Source of the DNA: Shewanella woodyi ATCC 51908
Lineage (GTDB): Bacteria > Pseudomonadota > Gammaproteobacteria > Enterobacterales > Shewanellaceae
Length of the DNA: 64,000 nt
Assembly: GCF_000019525.1 (NCBI RefSeq)
Contig: NC_010506.1
Span: 2,232,001-2,296,000, forward strand
Direction of reading: 5' to 3'
Position numbers and translations under genes: made by a program. Positions 49,833-59,295 of this stretch are shown piece after piece; position 1 is the stretch's first letter, and every line of letters starts with the position of its first letter. The notes beneath the pieces are model-generated. The model did no database searches. It saw nothing but the letters and a program-made list of their open reading frames with translations, and was not told the DNA's origin.

Positions 49833-50837
49833 ATGAGAAATATCATTTTAGCCGCTGGCTTACTAGGTAGCATTTTTACACAACAGGTATCGGCTGAAGG
49901 TGAGTGCGGCAAGGTTACCATCGCCGATATGAATTGGAGCTCAGCGTCACTGATTGCTAATGTTGATCGCTTCATTCTTGAACATGGTTATGGCTGTGAG
50001 GCTGAGTTGCTTCCCGGCGACACTATGCCAACCAGTACCTCAATGATAGAGAAAGGTGAGCCGGATATTGCCCCTGAGATGTGGAGTAATAGTGTAAAAG
50101 AGCTCATTGAAAAAGCAGTAAGTGAAAAGCGCTTAGTGATTGCGGGACAATCTCTCTCTGATGGTGGTGAAGAGGGGTTCTGGGTTCCTCAGTATATGGT
50201 TGATAAAGATCCTAGTTTACAAACTATTGCTGGCGTTATTGCCAACGTCAAATCTTTTAAACACCCTGAAGATCCAGAACGAGGTGCCTTTTATGGTTGT
50301 CCTGCTGGCTGGGGGTGTCAATTGTCAGCAGAAAATCTTTATCGTGCACTTAATTTGAGTGATGCAGGCTTTGATCTCATCGATCCTGGTTCAGGTGCTG
50401 GTTTGGCGGGTTCCATTGCTCGAGCGTATGAGCGGGAGAAACCTTGGTTTGGTTATTACTGGGCGCCAACAGCGGTATTAGGTAAGTACAAAATGGTCAA
50501 AGTCGACTTTGGAACTGGTGTTGATGTTGAGCATTTTAAAGCGTGTACCTCGCAAGCTGAATGTGCGGATCCTAAAGTGACCATGTATCCAAAGGCGCTC
50601 GTTCAAACCATCACTACATCTGATTTCACTAAAAAATCCTCTCAGGGGTTTGACTACCTCAGCAAACGCGCTTTCACCAATGAGCAGATGAATGGTCTAC
50701 TGGCTTGGATGGAAGATAATCAGGCTGATGGCGATATTGCTGCTGAATATTTTCTAACAAATTATGAAGATATATGGACCCAGTGGGTCGCTGCTGACGT
50801 TGCTGCCAAAGTGAAACAAGCCATTAAGAACCGATAA
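49833..50837 (+). CDS. proX: Glycine betaine/proline-type ABC transporter substrate-binding protein
   Basis: 334 residues with a signal peptide (NIILAAGLLGSIFTQQVSA, cleavage before EGECG), so periplasmic. OpuAC-type domain: the N-lobe begins KVTIADMNWSSASLIA. The paired-cysteine segment GCPAGWGCQ resembles the equivalent in E. coli ProX (GCNPGWGCE). Aromatic residues around PWFGYYWAP suit a cation-pi cage for a quaternary amine. First of a proXWV-like set; the exact ligand (betaine, choline, carnitine) is open. Confidence 0.8.
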   Translation: MRNIILAAGLLGSIFTQQVSAEGECGKVTIADMNWSSASLIANVDRFILEHGYGCEAELLPGDTMPTSTSMIEKGEPDIAPEMWSNSVKELIEKAVSEKRLVIAGQSLSDGGEEGFWVPQYMVDKDPSLQTIAGVIANVKSFKHPEDPERGAFYGCPAGWGCQLSAENLYRALNLSDAGFDLIDPGSGAGLAGSIARAYEREKPWFGYYWAPTAVLGKYKMVKVDFGTGVDVEHFKACTSQAECADPKVTMYPKALVQTITTSDFTKKSSQGFDYLSKRAFTNEQMNGLLAWMEDNQADGDIAAEYFLTNYEDIWTQWVAADVAAKVKQAIKNR

Positions 50838-50905
50838 GTCGTTCATGCGAGATCACTGATCTCGCAGCCTCCCTTCGTATAGACATAAAAACAATAGAGG
50901 TACTT

Positions 50906-51802
50906 ATGGCCGATTCTTGGCTGAGCAAATTTCCTAAAATGGATCGTGCTGATCTGCTGGAGATACGAAAGTCATTAGATGGCGCTTTTCGTGATTTTTC
51001 CCGTGAATATGGTGATGAAATAGAGTCCTTTTTCAGCCCTTTACTTGATTTTTTGATCTGGTTTGAAAAGCTATTAGTACAATCCCCATGGTGGGCGGTA
51101 CTCATTGTTATTACTGCGATGGTTTATCTCGCCAGTCGTTCCTGGAAACTATCTTTAGGTGTGGTTGTGTCGTTTTTGCTTATCGGTTATTTCGGTATGT
51201 GGGAGGATACGATGCGTACGTTAAGTATTATCACTGTTTGTACGCTTTTAGCCATTATATTGGGCGTCCCTATAGGGATCTTTATGGCACGCAGCGACCG
51301 AACACAATCTGCTGTCACCCCCATTTTAGATGTCATGCAGACCATGCCCGCGTTTGTCTACCTTATCCCTGTGGTGATGCTGCTTGGGATCGGCAAAGTT
51401 CCTGGCGTAATTGCCGTGGTTATCTATGCAATTCCACCGGTTATTCGCCTGACAAACTTAGGGATCAGACTTGTCGATAAAGAGGTACTTGAAGCTGCGA
51501 CGGCCTATGGAGCCAATAAGATGCAGCGCTTGTTAGGCGTACAACTGCCCCTTGCTGCTCCAACGATTATGGCTGGGATTAACCAAACCATTATGATGGC
51601 GTTGGGGATGGTAGTGATTGCGTCGATGATTGGTGTAAAGGGACTAGGTCAACCTGTACTTAAATCTATTACTAATCAGTATTTTACCTTAGGGCTTTTC
51701 AATGGTTTAGCCATTGTGGCGTTAGCTATCATTTTCGACAGAGCCTCTCAAGCATACGCTAAGCGTTCTCAGAAGCATTTGCAGGATGGTCATAATGTCT
51801 AA
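50906..51802 (+). CDS. proW: Quaternary-amine ABC transporter permease
   Basis: 298 residues. A soluble N-terminal stretch (residues 1-50, charged) then about six membrane helices, with the permease EAA-type loop DKEVLEAATAYGANKMQRLLGVQLPLAAPTI written as family-typical. GVPIGIFMAR and MQTMPAFVYLIPVVMLLGIGKVPG are typical of ProW/OpuAB. It lies 68 bp after the binding protein; its stop overlaps the ATPase gene. Confidence 0.85.
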   Translation: MADSWLSKFPKMDRADLLEIRKSLDGAFRDFSREYGDEIESFFSPLLDFLIWFEKLLVQSPWWAVLIVITAMVYLASRSWKLSLGVVVSFLLIGYFGMWEDTMRTLSIITVCTLLAIILGVPIGIFMARSDRTQSAVTPILDVMQTMPAFVYLIPVVMLLGIGKVPGVIAVVIYAIPPVIRLTNLGIRLVDKEVLEAATAYGANKMQRLLGVQLPLAAPTIMAGINQTIMMALGMVVIASMIGVKGLGQPVLKSITNQYFTLGLFNGLAIVALAIIFDRASQAYAKRSQKHLQDGHNV

Positions 51803-53036
51803 CAAAGTGAAGATAGAGCCGCTTATTGAGATTAAAGATCTCTACAAGGTTTTTGGAAAAAAGCCAGCGAGTGTGATGCCCATGGTTCGAGAGGGGTTAT
51901 CTAAAGATGACATCTTGGCTCAAACGGGTCACACAGTTGGTTTAAAAGCGATAAACCTTGATGTTTATAAAGGTGAAATTTTCGTCATTATGGGCTTGTC
52001 TGGCTCAGGAAAGTCTACATTAATCCGCCATTTCAATCGCCTTATCGATCCCACAGAGGGGCAGATATTGGTCGAGGGAACGGATGTGATGAAATTAAAT
52101 ACCAAGGAGCTGGAAACATTTCGCCGTAAAAAGATGGCGATGGTTTTTCAACGCTTTGGTTTGATGCCCCATAGAAACGTTCAGGACAACGTGGCTTATG
52201 GGCTAAGTGTTCAAGGAGTTGATAAAGCCACCAGAGTTGATAAAGCAAACAAGTGGTTAGAGACTGTGGGACTTGCTGGTTATGAGAAGCAGTACCCATC
52301 GCAGCTTTCTGGCGGTCAGCAGCAACGTGTCGGTCTTGCAAGAGCCTTATGTACAGATGCTGAAATCTTGTTGATGGATGAGGCTTTTTCCGCGCTCGAT
52401 CCCTTGATCCGCAGTGAGATGCAAGACCAATTGGTTGAGCTGCAAAAAGAGCTAAGTAAAACCATTATCTTCATTACTCACGACTTAGATGAAGCCCTAA
52501 GAATTGGTGATCGTATCGCGATTTTAAAAGATGGCGATCTTATTCAACTTGGGGAGCCCGTCGACATTCTGCTTAATCCTGCCGATGACTATGTTGAAGC
52601 TTTTGTTAAAGATGTGAACCGAGCACGGGCATTAACAGTAGATACAGTGATGAAGCCGCCGGCCTACCGTTTGACGGCAGAGACCATAGGTGAAGCACTA
52701 AAAGAGATGAGACAGAATTCAGCCAACTACGCCTACTACATGACCGAAGAGGGCTTTCAGGGAGTGGTCTGTGAGAAAGCGCTTGAGAGTGCTGCTGAAG
52801 ATAATGCCGCCGCACCAATGGATGAGTTTAAAGTAGAAGAGATGAGTGTGCTCTCACCGGATGCACCGCTGGAAAGTATTATTCCTGCCACGATGAAGTC
52901 AGATTTTCCAATGCCAGTCGTGGATGATGATGGAGACCTACAAGGCCTCCTTTCAAGAGAAGATCTGGCTGAGGTACTGTCAGATTTTTACAAAGATGAA
53001 AAAGATGAAGTAGTCACTGAGTCTAAAACAGATTAA
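51795..53036 (+). CDS. proV: Quaternary-amine ABC transporter ATPase with C-terminal regulatory region
   Basis: About 413 residues. It has the long N-terminal strand region typical of ProV/OpuAA (KIEPLIEIKDLYKVFGKKP), Walker A GLSGSGKSTLIRH, signature LSGGQQQR, Walker B EILLMDEAFSALDP and H-loop ITHDLDEAL. The C-terminal region (about 280-400) is CBS-like, ending MPVVDDDGDLQGLLSREDLAEVL. I prefer the ATG at 51795 (AGGA 8 bases upstream) over 51786. Such CBS regions sense ionic strength in OpuA, which suggests osmotic control here. Confidence 0.88.
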   Translation: MSNKVKIEPLIEIKDLYKVFGKKPASVMPMVREGLSKDDILAQTGHTVGLKAINLDVYKGEIFVIMGLSGSGKSTLIRHFNRLIDPTEGQILVEGTDVMKLNTKELETFRRKKMAMVFQRFGLMPHRNVQDNVAYGLSVQGVDKATRVDKANKWLETVGLAGYEKQYPSQLSGGQQQRVGLARALCTDAEILLMDEAFSALDPLIRSEMQDQLVELQKELSKTIIFITHDLDEALRIGDRIAILKDGDLIQLGEPVDILLNPADDYVEAFVKDVNRARALTVDTVMKPPAYRLTAETIGEALKEMRQNSANYAYYMTEEGFQGVVCEKALESAAEDNAAAPMDEFKVEEMSVLSPDAPLESIIPATMKSDFPMPVVDDDGDLQGLLSREDLAEVLSDFYKDEKDEVVTESKTD

Positions 53037-53061
53037 AAACAATGATAAGCAATAAGGATAA

Positions 53062-54285
53062 ATGATGATCCGCAAGACACTATTAGCCTCTTGCATCGCA
53101 ATGATGTTAAATGCTAGCGCAAATGGCGCCACGGTTGATGAAGAGATCGCGGCGCTTAAAGCTCGAATCGATCAACTGGAGTCAGAGAAAGTAGCTCCTA
53201 AGAGTGAGGTTGAGGAGAAAAAGGATAACTCTATTAAGTTTGGTGGAGCCGCACGTTTCCAATACAGCTACGAAGATTATTCAGATAGTAACAAAGATCG
53301 TGGTGGTGATTTAGATTTCGATCTATTCCGTATCGATGTCGATGGTAACATCGGAGACATTCTTTTTTCTGCCCAGTATCGCTGGTTTCAGTATATGAAT
53401 GTGATACATCATGCTTGGGTTGGTTATAATTTTGATGACACTCAGCAGGGTAAAATAGGGGTGACTCAAGTCCCATTTGGTATTTTGACCTATGCATCGA
53501 ATAGCTACTTCTTCAGTTCTAATTTTTACTTAGGGCTTGAGGATGACTATGACCTAGGTCTGAACTACACCTATAAAACCGATGCCAATCGACTTGATTT
53601 AGCCTTTTATAAAAATGATGAATTAGGTGGTTTAGATGGTTACGTATCTGATCGCAGCGACCGTTACGCCTATGATGTCGTCGGTGTCCGTCTTCCTGGA
53701 GAGGGGATCTATGATGTGCCAACTTTGGAAGCCGCTGAGTCTAATACCTTCAATGCACGTTATGTTCATAACTTAACATTTAATGATGTAGCCGTTGAGC
53801 TCGGAGCTTCGGCTCAGGCTGGTGAGTTGGATATCGCTGGGGCTCAAGATGGAGACCGATTCGCAGCTGCAATACATGGTGTCGTAAACTATAATCGCTG
53901 GAACCTGAAACTGCAGGTAACCGGTTATGAATATGATGTTGATGGTATGGATGTTGAGCAGATGGTGGTAGGTGCGTATCATTTTTATGACTCTATCCCT
54001 GCTGAAGCAACCACTTATATTGGTAATCTAGCTTACAGTCTACCCGTGAGCATAGGGCCGATATCAAACTTAACTTTCTACAATGATTACTCACTTGTGA
54101 CAGACAAGTCAGCCGATCTTGAAGATACCTTTATGAATGTCACTGGTATGGCAATCACAGCTGGTGGGCTCTACACCTATGTTGATTTTGTTGTTGCTGA
54201 AAACCAGCCATTTATTGGTGGTTCAATGGTGGGCAATGGTGAAGTAAATAAGCGCGTTAACATCAACTTTGGTTATTATTTCTAG
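53062..54285 (+). CDS. Outer-membrane porin, trimeric-porin-like
   Basis: 407 residues. Signal peptide (MMIRKTLLASCIAMMLNASANGA), then a short coiled coil (VDEEIAALKARIDQLESEK) that may trimerise or touch peptidoglycan. A beta-barrel with alternating aromatic strands follows, ending NFGYYF with the C-terminal Phe expected for outer-membrane insertion. It lies 25 bp after the ATPase gene, so it may be the channel through which the transporter's substrate enters the periplasm. Confidence 0.8.
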   Translation: MMIRKTLLASCIAMMLNASANGATVDEEIAALKARIDQLESEKVAPKSEVEEKKDNSIKFGGAARFQYSYEDYSDSNKDRGGDLDFDLFRIDVDGNIGDILFSAQYRWFQYMNVIHHAWVGYNFDDTQQGKIGVTQVPFGILTYASNSYFFSSNFYLGLEDDYDLGLNYTYKTDANRLDLAFYKNDELGGLDGYVSDRSDRYAYDVVGVRLPGEGIYDVPTLEAAESNTFNARYVHNLTFNDVAVELGASAQAGELDIAGAQDGDRFAAAIHGVVNYNRWNLKLQVTGYEYDVDGMDVEQMVVGAYHFYDSIPAEATTYIGNLAYSLPVSIGPISNLTFYNDYSLVTDKSADLEDTFMNVTGMAITAGGLYTYVDFVVAENQPFIGGSMVGNGEVNKRVNINFGYYF

Positions 54286-54324
54286 TTTTAAATAACATAA
54301 GTTTTGATGTGAATTTAAAAAGTG

Positions 54325-54361
54325 AGGTGAGTTTAGTCTATTGACTATTCTCACCTTTTTT
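54325..54361. terminator. Terminator after the porin gene
   Basis: A stem AGGTGAG / CTCACCT enclosing a smaller AGTC / GACT stem, followed by a T-run. Its end overlaps the 3' end of the convergent 81-residue gene. Confidence 0.8.
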
Positions 54362-54596
54362 GTAAGTGAAGTAACACTTCATCGTTTAATTCATCAAGTA
54401 ACATCTTGGTTTTTGACTGCGTTAGGTCCAAAGCTACCCAACCATCTGTGCCCATAATATCCAGAGTAAATATCAGCAGTTTATTTTCTGTCATGGTTAA
54501 AGAGTCTGAATTCCATTCGCCTGTTGCTTTGATGATGCCCTGACTGGTATTGAGTCGAGTGATAGTAAACGCAACGGGGGGATTGTTTAAATTCAT
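54351..54596 (-). CDS. Hypothetical protein (81 residues)
   Basis: A small, probably soluble, beta-rich protein (MNLNNPPVAFTITRL; TGEWNSDSLTMTENKLLIFTLDIMG; LDLTQSKTKMLLDELNDEVLLHL). The pattern looks coding, and the gene follows the GNAT gene by 14 bp on the same strand. I recognise no family. Its 3' end overlaps the porin terminator. Confidence 0.6.
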   Translation of the reverse strand: MNLNNPPVAFTITRLNTSQGIIKATGEWNSDSLTMTENKLLIFTLDIMGTDGWVALDLTQSKTKMLLDELNDEVLLHLQKR

Positions 54597-54610
54597 CTCT
54601 CTTATCCTTG

Positions 54611-55096
54611 TTAAACGAGCTGTTTAGACATGGATACCGATGCCAGTCCAAAACCTGACGGATGTTGCCAGTGAGTTTTTTCAAGAATATCAAACCCTAA
54701 AGATTGATAGAAAGCCACAGCGTTAAGAGTGGATGAGAGCTGAAGCTGAGTTAAGTTAGCCTGTTGTGCACTTGAGATTAACGCTGTTGCGATTAACTTT
54801 CCAACACCTTTTCTAGATGTTTTAGGGTCGACAAACAGAGACTCAAGTCTGCCTTGTTCCTTGTCAATAAAGCCAAAGCCAAGCAAAGTGCTCTGTTTAT
54901 TCTCACCGATATCTTCGGCGACAATGGCGTGTAAACTGATCAATATCTCTGCAAAGTTACTTGGCATAGGGGAGGCCGCCCACTGCTTCACCACCTCTTT
55001 TGGGTAGTGGCTTAAGCAAGCTTGACTGATTGCCTTGGTTCTTAATGCCCAAATATTGCAAGTATCGGCTATTGTGGCGGCTCTAATATTAATCAT
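54611..55096 (-). CDS. GNAT family N-acetyltransferase
   Basis: 161 residues. Acetyl-CoA loop SLFVDPKTSRKGVGKLIATALIS (RxxGxG-type) and the C-terminal LNAVAFYQSLGFDILEKT pattern. Substrate unknown. Middle gene of a minus-strand trio with close spacing (15-16 bp) to a second GNAT gene, with which it shares little sequence. Confidence 0.85.
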   Translation of the reverse strand: MINIRAATIADTCNIWALRTKAISQACLSHYPKEVVKQWAASPMPSNFAEILISLHAIVAEDIGENKQSTLLGFGFIDKEQGRLESLFVDPKTSRKGVGKLIATALISSAQQANLTQLQLSSTLNAVAFYQSLGFDILEKTHWQHPSGFGLASVSMSKQLV

Positions 55097-55111
55097 CTTA
55101 TCCTTTTAAGA

Positions 55112-55603
55112 TTATTGGGCTAACCTTGCCATAAGATGGCTATCGACATACTCACCATCTCTGAAAGCATAAGCTTTAGCTGTTCCCTCTATCACGAAGC
55201 CTGCTTTTTTATAGAGTGCAATGGCTGCGGGATTGTCTGTATACACCTCAAGTTCAATGCGTTTCAGTGCGAGCCAGTTGTCAGCAAGATCAAGTATCGC
55301 TTCTAATAACTGTGTGCCTATTCCCTGATTCTGCAGTTGATGGCTAACAGACATACCAATATTGGCCACGTGTTTCCTACGCGGATTGTCCATTATTATC
55401 ATGCCAATTTGACCCACAATCTGGTTATCAATAAGGGCAACTAAGTTATAGTGATCTTTACCCATATTAGCGAGTCTAGCCTGCCAGTTTGATAGTGATG
55501 GGTAGGGGAGTTGCAACGTACCTGAGTAGCAGGAAGGTTGGGTATATAGTGATTGTACTCCCTCAAAATCGCTAGGTTCAGTGTGCCTTATTGTGACATC
55601 CAT
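55112..55603 (-). CDS. GNAT family N-acetyltransferase (RimJ/RimL-like)
   Basis: 163 residues. Acetyl-CoA motif QLQNQGIGTQLLEAILDLADNW and the typical LEVYTDNPAAIALYKKAGFVIEGTAK, resembling PhnO/RimI/YhhY-type acetyltransferases. Substrate unknown. Probably the first gene of the minus-strand trio; about 190 bp of AT-rich sequence precede it. Confidence 0.87.
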   Translation of the reverse strand: MDVTIRHTEPSDFEGVQSLYTQPSCYSGTLQLPYPSLSNWQARLANMGKDHYNLVALIDNQIVGQIGMIIMDNPRRKHVANIGMSVSHQLQNQGIGTQLLEAILDLADNWLALKRIELEVYTDNPAAIALYKKAGFVIEGTAKAYAFRDGEYVDSHLMARLAQ

Positions 55604-55793
55604 TTTTGTTTCAGCTCCTTTATCTTCTGTTAGGTTTATATCTATCTTATTAATGTATATAAAGTTAATTTCAATTACGAATGTTTTATCACTAAAATTA
55701 AGTGATTGGAAGCTATCATCCAGTGAAGGGGAGATAGGCTAAATCTGTTTGATGTTGATTCAATTTAATCGCTGATATTGCTATTGATTGATT

Positions 55794-56180
55794 TTATGGC
55801 CACTCATTAACATTTTCAGCGGTTGTGAAGTCTGTTCGCTGCGGGTTAACAACACAGAATCTATGCCCAGTTGGTGCTAACATCACGACCCAGCGTGGAA
55901 ACTTTTCAGCAACTACTGCACCTAGTTTTTCAAGTCGAGCAACTTCTGCATTGATGTCATCGGTCTCGATATCTAGGTGAACTCTGCTTTCGTGGTTCAC
56001 TTTTTGAATCAACACTTGGGGTTGATTGTTACAGGTTTCCAGATGCGCATACTTATTAGACCAATCCTCGGTAGAGGAGATGCACATTAAACCTAGGGCA
56101 TTTTCCCAAAACTGATTGGCGACTTCGATATCATCAACTTGACTGTCTATCACTAGGGCGGCTAATCGACTCTTATGCAT
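55794..56180 (-). CDS. VOC-family (glyoxalase-like) protein
   Basis: 128 residues. A vicinal-oxygen-chelate fold: LAALVIDSQVDDIEVANQFWENALGL, then RVHLDIETDDINAEVARLEKLGA and the terminal metal-side segment VMLAPTGHRFCVVNPQR. The function within the superfamily (lyase, dioxygenase, antibiotic binding) cannot be told. Single gene next to repeat copy C. Confidence 0.8.
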   Translation of the reverse strand: MHKSRLAALVIDSQVDDIEVANQFWENALGLMCISSTEDWSNKYAHLETCNNQPQVLIQKVNHESRVHLDIETDDINAEVARLEKLGAVVAEKFPRWVVMLAPTGHRFCVVNPQRTDFTTAENVNEWP

Positions 56181-56346
56181 ATTGTGGTCCTCTATCTAGT
56201 TGAGCTATACCAGAGCTTCTCGCACGGCATTAGAGGGGGAGCACTTGGGTATAGCACTCGTTCTAACTTGATTATTTTAAGGGCAATAGTCAAGAGAAAG
56301 GGTGAGATGACAGGATGGAGGATTTGGAGTAGAGCTGCTGTAAGTA

Positions 56347-56677
56347 ATACCAATCAGTATAAGAAATTGATCTACTCAGAGTGTCTTTTGGCAAACTAAT
56401 TCAAGGCGAATGGATGATGGAATGGTTGTTCCCTTGTGAGTTCATTCAACGCAGAATTAGGCAGCCAAAAACACTCCTTACAGGCGAGTTTTAGCGGTTC
56501 TGATGCTGTGACTTTTTATAAACAAAGAGGGAGCTTAACCCATAGTTTCACTATGCTCTTCACTCGTTGCAAACCACATGGATGTGGTGAATGTCATTAA
56601 TGCAGGAGCAATTAAAGACCTTGCCTCAGTACCGCTAAACTCTCGCTGAGCGATCAAATCTTTATACTGATTGGTAT
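56347..56677. repeat. MITE-like palindromic repeat, copy C (331 bp, inverted relative to copy B)
   Basis: Terminal inverted repeats ATACCAATCAGTATAA (56347-56362) and complement (56662-56677), identical to those of copy B. The interior matches copy B read on the opposite strand over long stretches (for example the CTCGCTGAGCGATCAAAT segment). About 50 extra bases lie near 56570-56620 (around ACATGGATGTGGTGAATG), plus small differences. An open frame crossing its left end (56175-56399) is chance. Confidence 0.85.
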
Positions 56678-56728
56678 AAAGGGTCACTATATAAAAAATT
56701 ACAGTGACCACAGTGTCAAAGTTGAATA

Positions 56729-58027
56729 TTAACGACGAAAAGTGATGTTTTCAGCTGCTTCTAAATGAATTTGTGTTGTTGCAACTTGAGTTTCTGCGAG
56801 CAGCTTTCCGTGGCGTACAGAGTAACGTACTGGCACTTGGCGGCGCACGGCATCAAAACCATTATCGGCAGGAAGGATCAGTAAGCTGCCTGGCTTGCCT
56901 ATCTCTATCCCATAGCTGTTCTGAATATTCAGGGTACGTGCTGATTTGCTGCTGATAAGGGCTAGCGAGTCATTTATCTGCTCATAACCCATAATCTGAC
57001 ATACATGCAGACCCATATGTAGTACTTGCAGCATATTTGCAGTGCCCAATGGATACCATGGATCGAAGATATCATCATGACCAAAACAGACATTAATGTT
57101 GGCTGCCAGCATCTCTTTGACTCGGGTGATGCCGCGGCGTTTAGGATAATCATCGAAACGACCTTGCAGGTGAATATTGACTAGCGGATTGGCGACAAAA
57201 TTTATGCCCGACATCTTAAGTAGACGGAACAGACGTGAGGCATAGGCACCATTGTATGAGTGCATCGCTGTTGTGTGGCTGGCAGTGACTCGTTCTCCCA
57301 TATCGTATTTATGGGCCAGAGCGGCAACCGTTTCCACAAAGCGTGATTGTTCGTCATCGATCTCATCGCAGTGAACGTCGATAAGACGGTCATACTTGCG
57401 GGCAAGCTCAAAGACAAAGTGCAGAGACTCGACACCATATTCACGGGTGAACTCAAAGTGAGGAATTGCACCTATGACGTCAGCACCTAATTTGACCGCC
57501 TCTTCGAGTAACTCTTTACCATTGGGGTAGGAGAGGATCCCCTCCTGCGGGAAAGCAACGATCTGAATATCCACCCATTGCTTCATCTCCTCTTTAACTT
57601 CAAGCATGGCTTTAAGGGCGATAAGTGTTGGGTCGGAGACATCGACATGGGTGCGAACATGTTGGATACCGTTGGCTATCTGCCATTTCAGTGTCTGCTT
57701 AGCTCGGCTTTTCACATCTTCGATTGAGAGCATAGATTTACGCTCAGACCAACGTTCAATCCCTTCAAACAGAGTTCCAGATATATTCCAGCTTGGCTCT
57801 CCTGCTGTTTGTGTGGTGTCTAGGTGTACATGGGGTTCACAAAAAGGGGCGATAGCCATGCCGCCTTCACCGTCAAGGTGCTCGCCAGAGATATCTGCAG
57901 AGCTGAAGTGTAAGTGCTCAGTCATTGGGGCGATAGTTTGGAACTTTCCACCTTCAATTAGGATCTGATGCAGGCCTTGCTTGCCTTGGAGAGTAATGTT
58001 TTGGATCAGCATATTTGCAGCTGGCAT
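56729..58027 (-). CDS. codA: Cytosine deaminase
   Basis: About 432 residues. An amidohydrolase converting cytosine to uracil. Metal ligands: CEPHVHLD (HxH), [21 protein letters not shown] and [11 protein letters not shown] choose the ATG at 58027, since AAGGA (overlapping the codB stop) lies 7 bases upstream; the frame is open to 58054. It follows codB as in enterics. The deaminase looks intact although the permease gene ahead is frameshifted. Confidence 0.94.
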   Translation of the reverse strand: MPAANMLIQNITLQGKQGLHQILIEGGKFQTIAPMTEHLHFSSADISGEHLDGEGGMAIAPFCEPHVHLDTTQTAGEPSWNISGTLFEGIERWSERKSMLSIEDVKSRAKQTLKWQIANGIQHVRTHVDVSDPTLIALKAMLEVKEEMKQWVDIQIVAFPQEGILSYPNGKELLEEAVKLGADVIGAIPHFEFTREYGVESLHFVFELARKYDRLIDVHCDEIDDEQSRFVETVAALAHKYDMGERVTASHTTAMHSYNGAYASRLFRLLKMSGINFVANPLVNIHLQGRFDDYPKRRGITRVKEMLAANINVCFGHDDIFDPWYPLGTANMLQVLHMGLHVCQIMGYEQINDSLALISSKSARTLNIQNSYGIEIGKPGSLLILPADNGFDAVRRQVPVRYSVRHGKLLAETQVATTQIHLEAAENITFRR

Positions 58028-58037
58028 CGTGGTTTCC

Positions 58038-59295
58038 TTATGCATTAGTTGCATTTTTACAAGTTGATTTTGATGGAACTGTTTTACGTTTAATCAGAGT
58101 GTCTATTACGAGATAACTTAGTGCACCAGCCAGTACTGCATTGATTGGCACTATGCCTGGTAGCAAGTGGCCTGCAGCAACACCTATCGCGACGCCTAAA
58201 ATAGCGGCCCAGTTAACTGTGTCGAATTTTGCATTAGCAAAATCTTTGTACTTTTCACGGTTTCTTAAGAAGTCAGCGATGATGATACCGCCAATTGGGG
58301 GGATAGCTGCTGACAGAAAGGTGAGCCATCCCACGAAGTTATTATATAGCCAAAGCGCGCAAAGCGTGCCGATGATGCCGTTAAATACCGACAGGTACTT
58401 ACTTGGAAGGCCTGTGATATTGGAAAAGCCTAAACCGGAAGCGTAGAGCGCATTATCATTAGTGGTCCAGATGTTTAACCCTAAGATAATAATTGCTGGG
58501 ATCAGTAAGCCTTGAGCAATCATGACCTCTGAAATATCCGCTTGGCCTGTTGCTGCCGCGCCAGCTGCGCCAAAGATAAACATCAACGAATTGCCAATGA
58601 AGAAGGCAAACATAGTGACAAATACAGCATTCATCGGTTTTTTACCAAATCGAACAAAATCAGCGGTGAGTGTTCCTGCTGAAATAAACGACCCGACAAC
58701 CAGAACCAGCGCGGTAGAGAAGGCCATTGGCTCCTCGGGCGTAAAGGCTACTAAGCCATCGACGCCACCCATACTGTCAACCGCCTGAAGTACTGAGAAA
58801 CCACCGAAGAGGGCAATAGCGGGAACGGCGATGGCAGATAAGATCATGATGGCGGCAATGCCGAAGTAAACGGTGGCGGTCATCAGTAGACCAGAGATAA
58901 GAATAAGCAGGTTGGTGTCTATTCCTGTCGCCTTATGTACTGGGATGGCAAACATCGCGACACCAACACCAAACCAACCAACTTGTGTTCCACCGAGAAG
59001 AAGAGAGGGAAGCCAGGAGCCTTTTAAACCGAAAGAGTAACGAGCCAGAAGATGTGTAGAGAGGCCAGATTGAGCGCCGATGTAACCAAGAAATGAAGTA
59101 TAAATACCGAGAATTAAATTACCAATGAGAACCGCGAGAATAAAATCATTAAAGGAGAGTCCTGTTCCAAGTGTTCCTCCTGTCCACATACTTGCTGAAA
59201 AGAAGGTTAATCCCAGCATCACCATAGTGAGAGAGAATGCCTTTACGCGCCGATTGTGGAACCGGACCTAAGCTATAGTTATTATCGCCTGCCAT
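58038..59295 (-). pseudogene. codB: Cytosine permease, 5' frameshift (codB)
   Basis: From an ATG at 59295 (AGGGG 6 bases upstream) the frame reads MAGDNNYSLGPVPQSARKGILS, matching the known CodB N-terminus, then runs off after a (TC)4 tract at 59229-59236. From an ATG at 59225 the rest (395 residues, MVMLGLTFFSASMWTGG onward) is open and full-length in the other frame. One more TC unit would restore one 419-residue product, the E. coli CodB length. The downstream part has all the membrane segments of an NCS1 permease. Unless the sequence is in error or slippage occurs, only the N-terminally truncated product could be made, and from a poor site. Confidence 0.85.

Noticed and set aside
56175..56399. 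74-residue plus-strand frame beside the VOC gene
   Set aside because: It runs into the terminal repeat of the palindromic element and has no ribosome-binding site.
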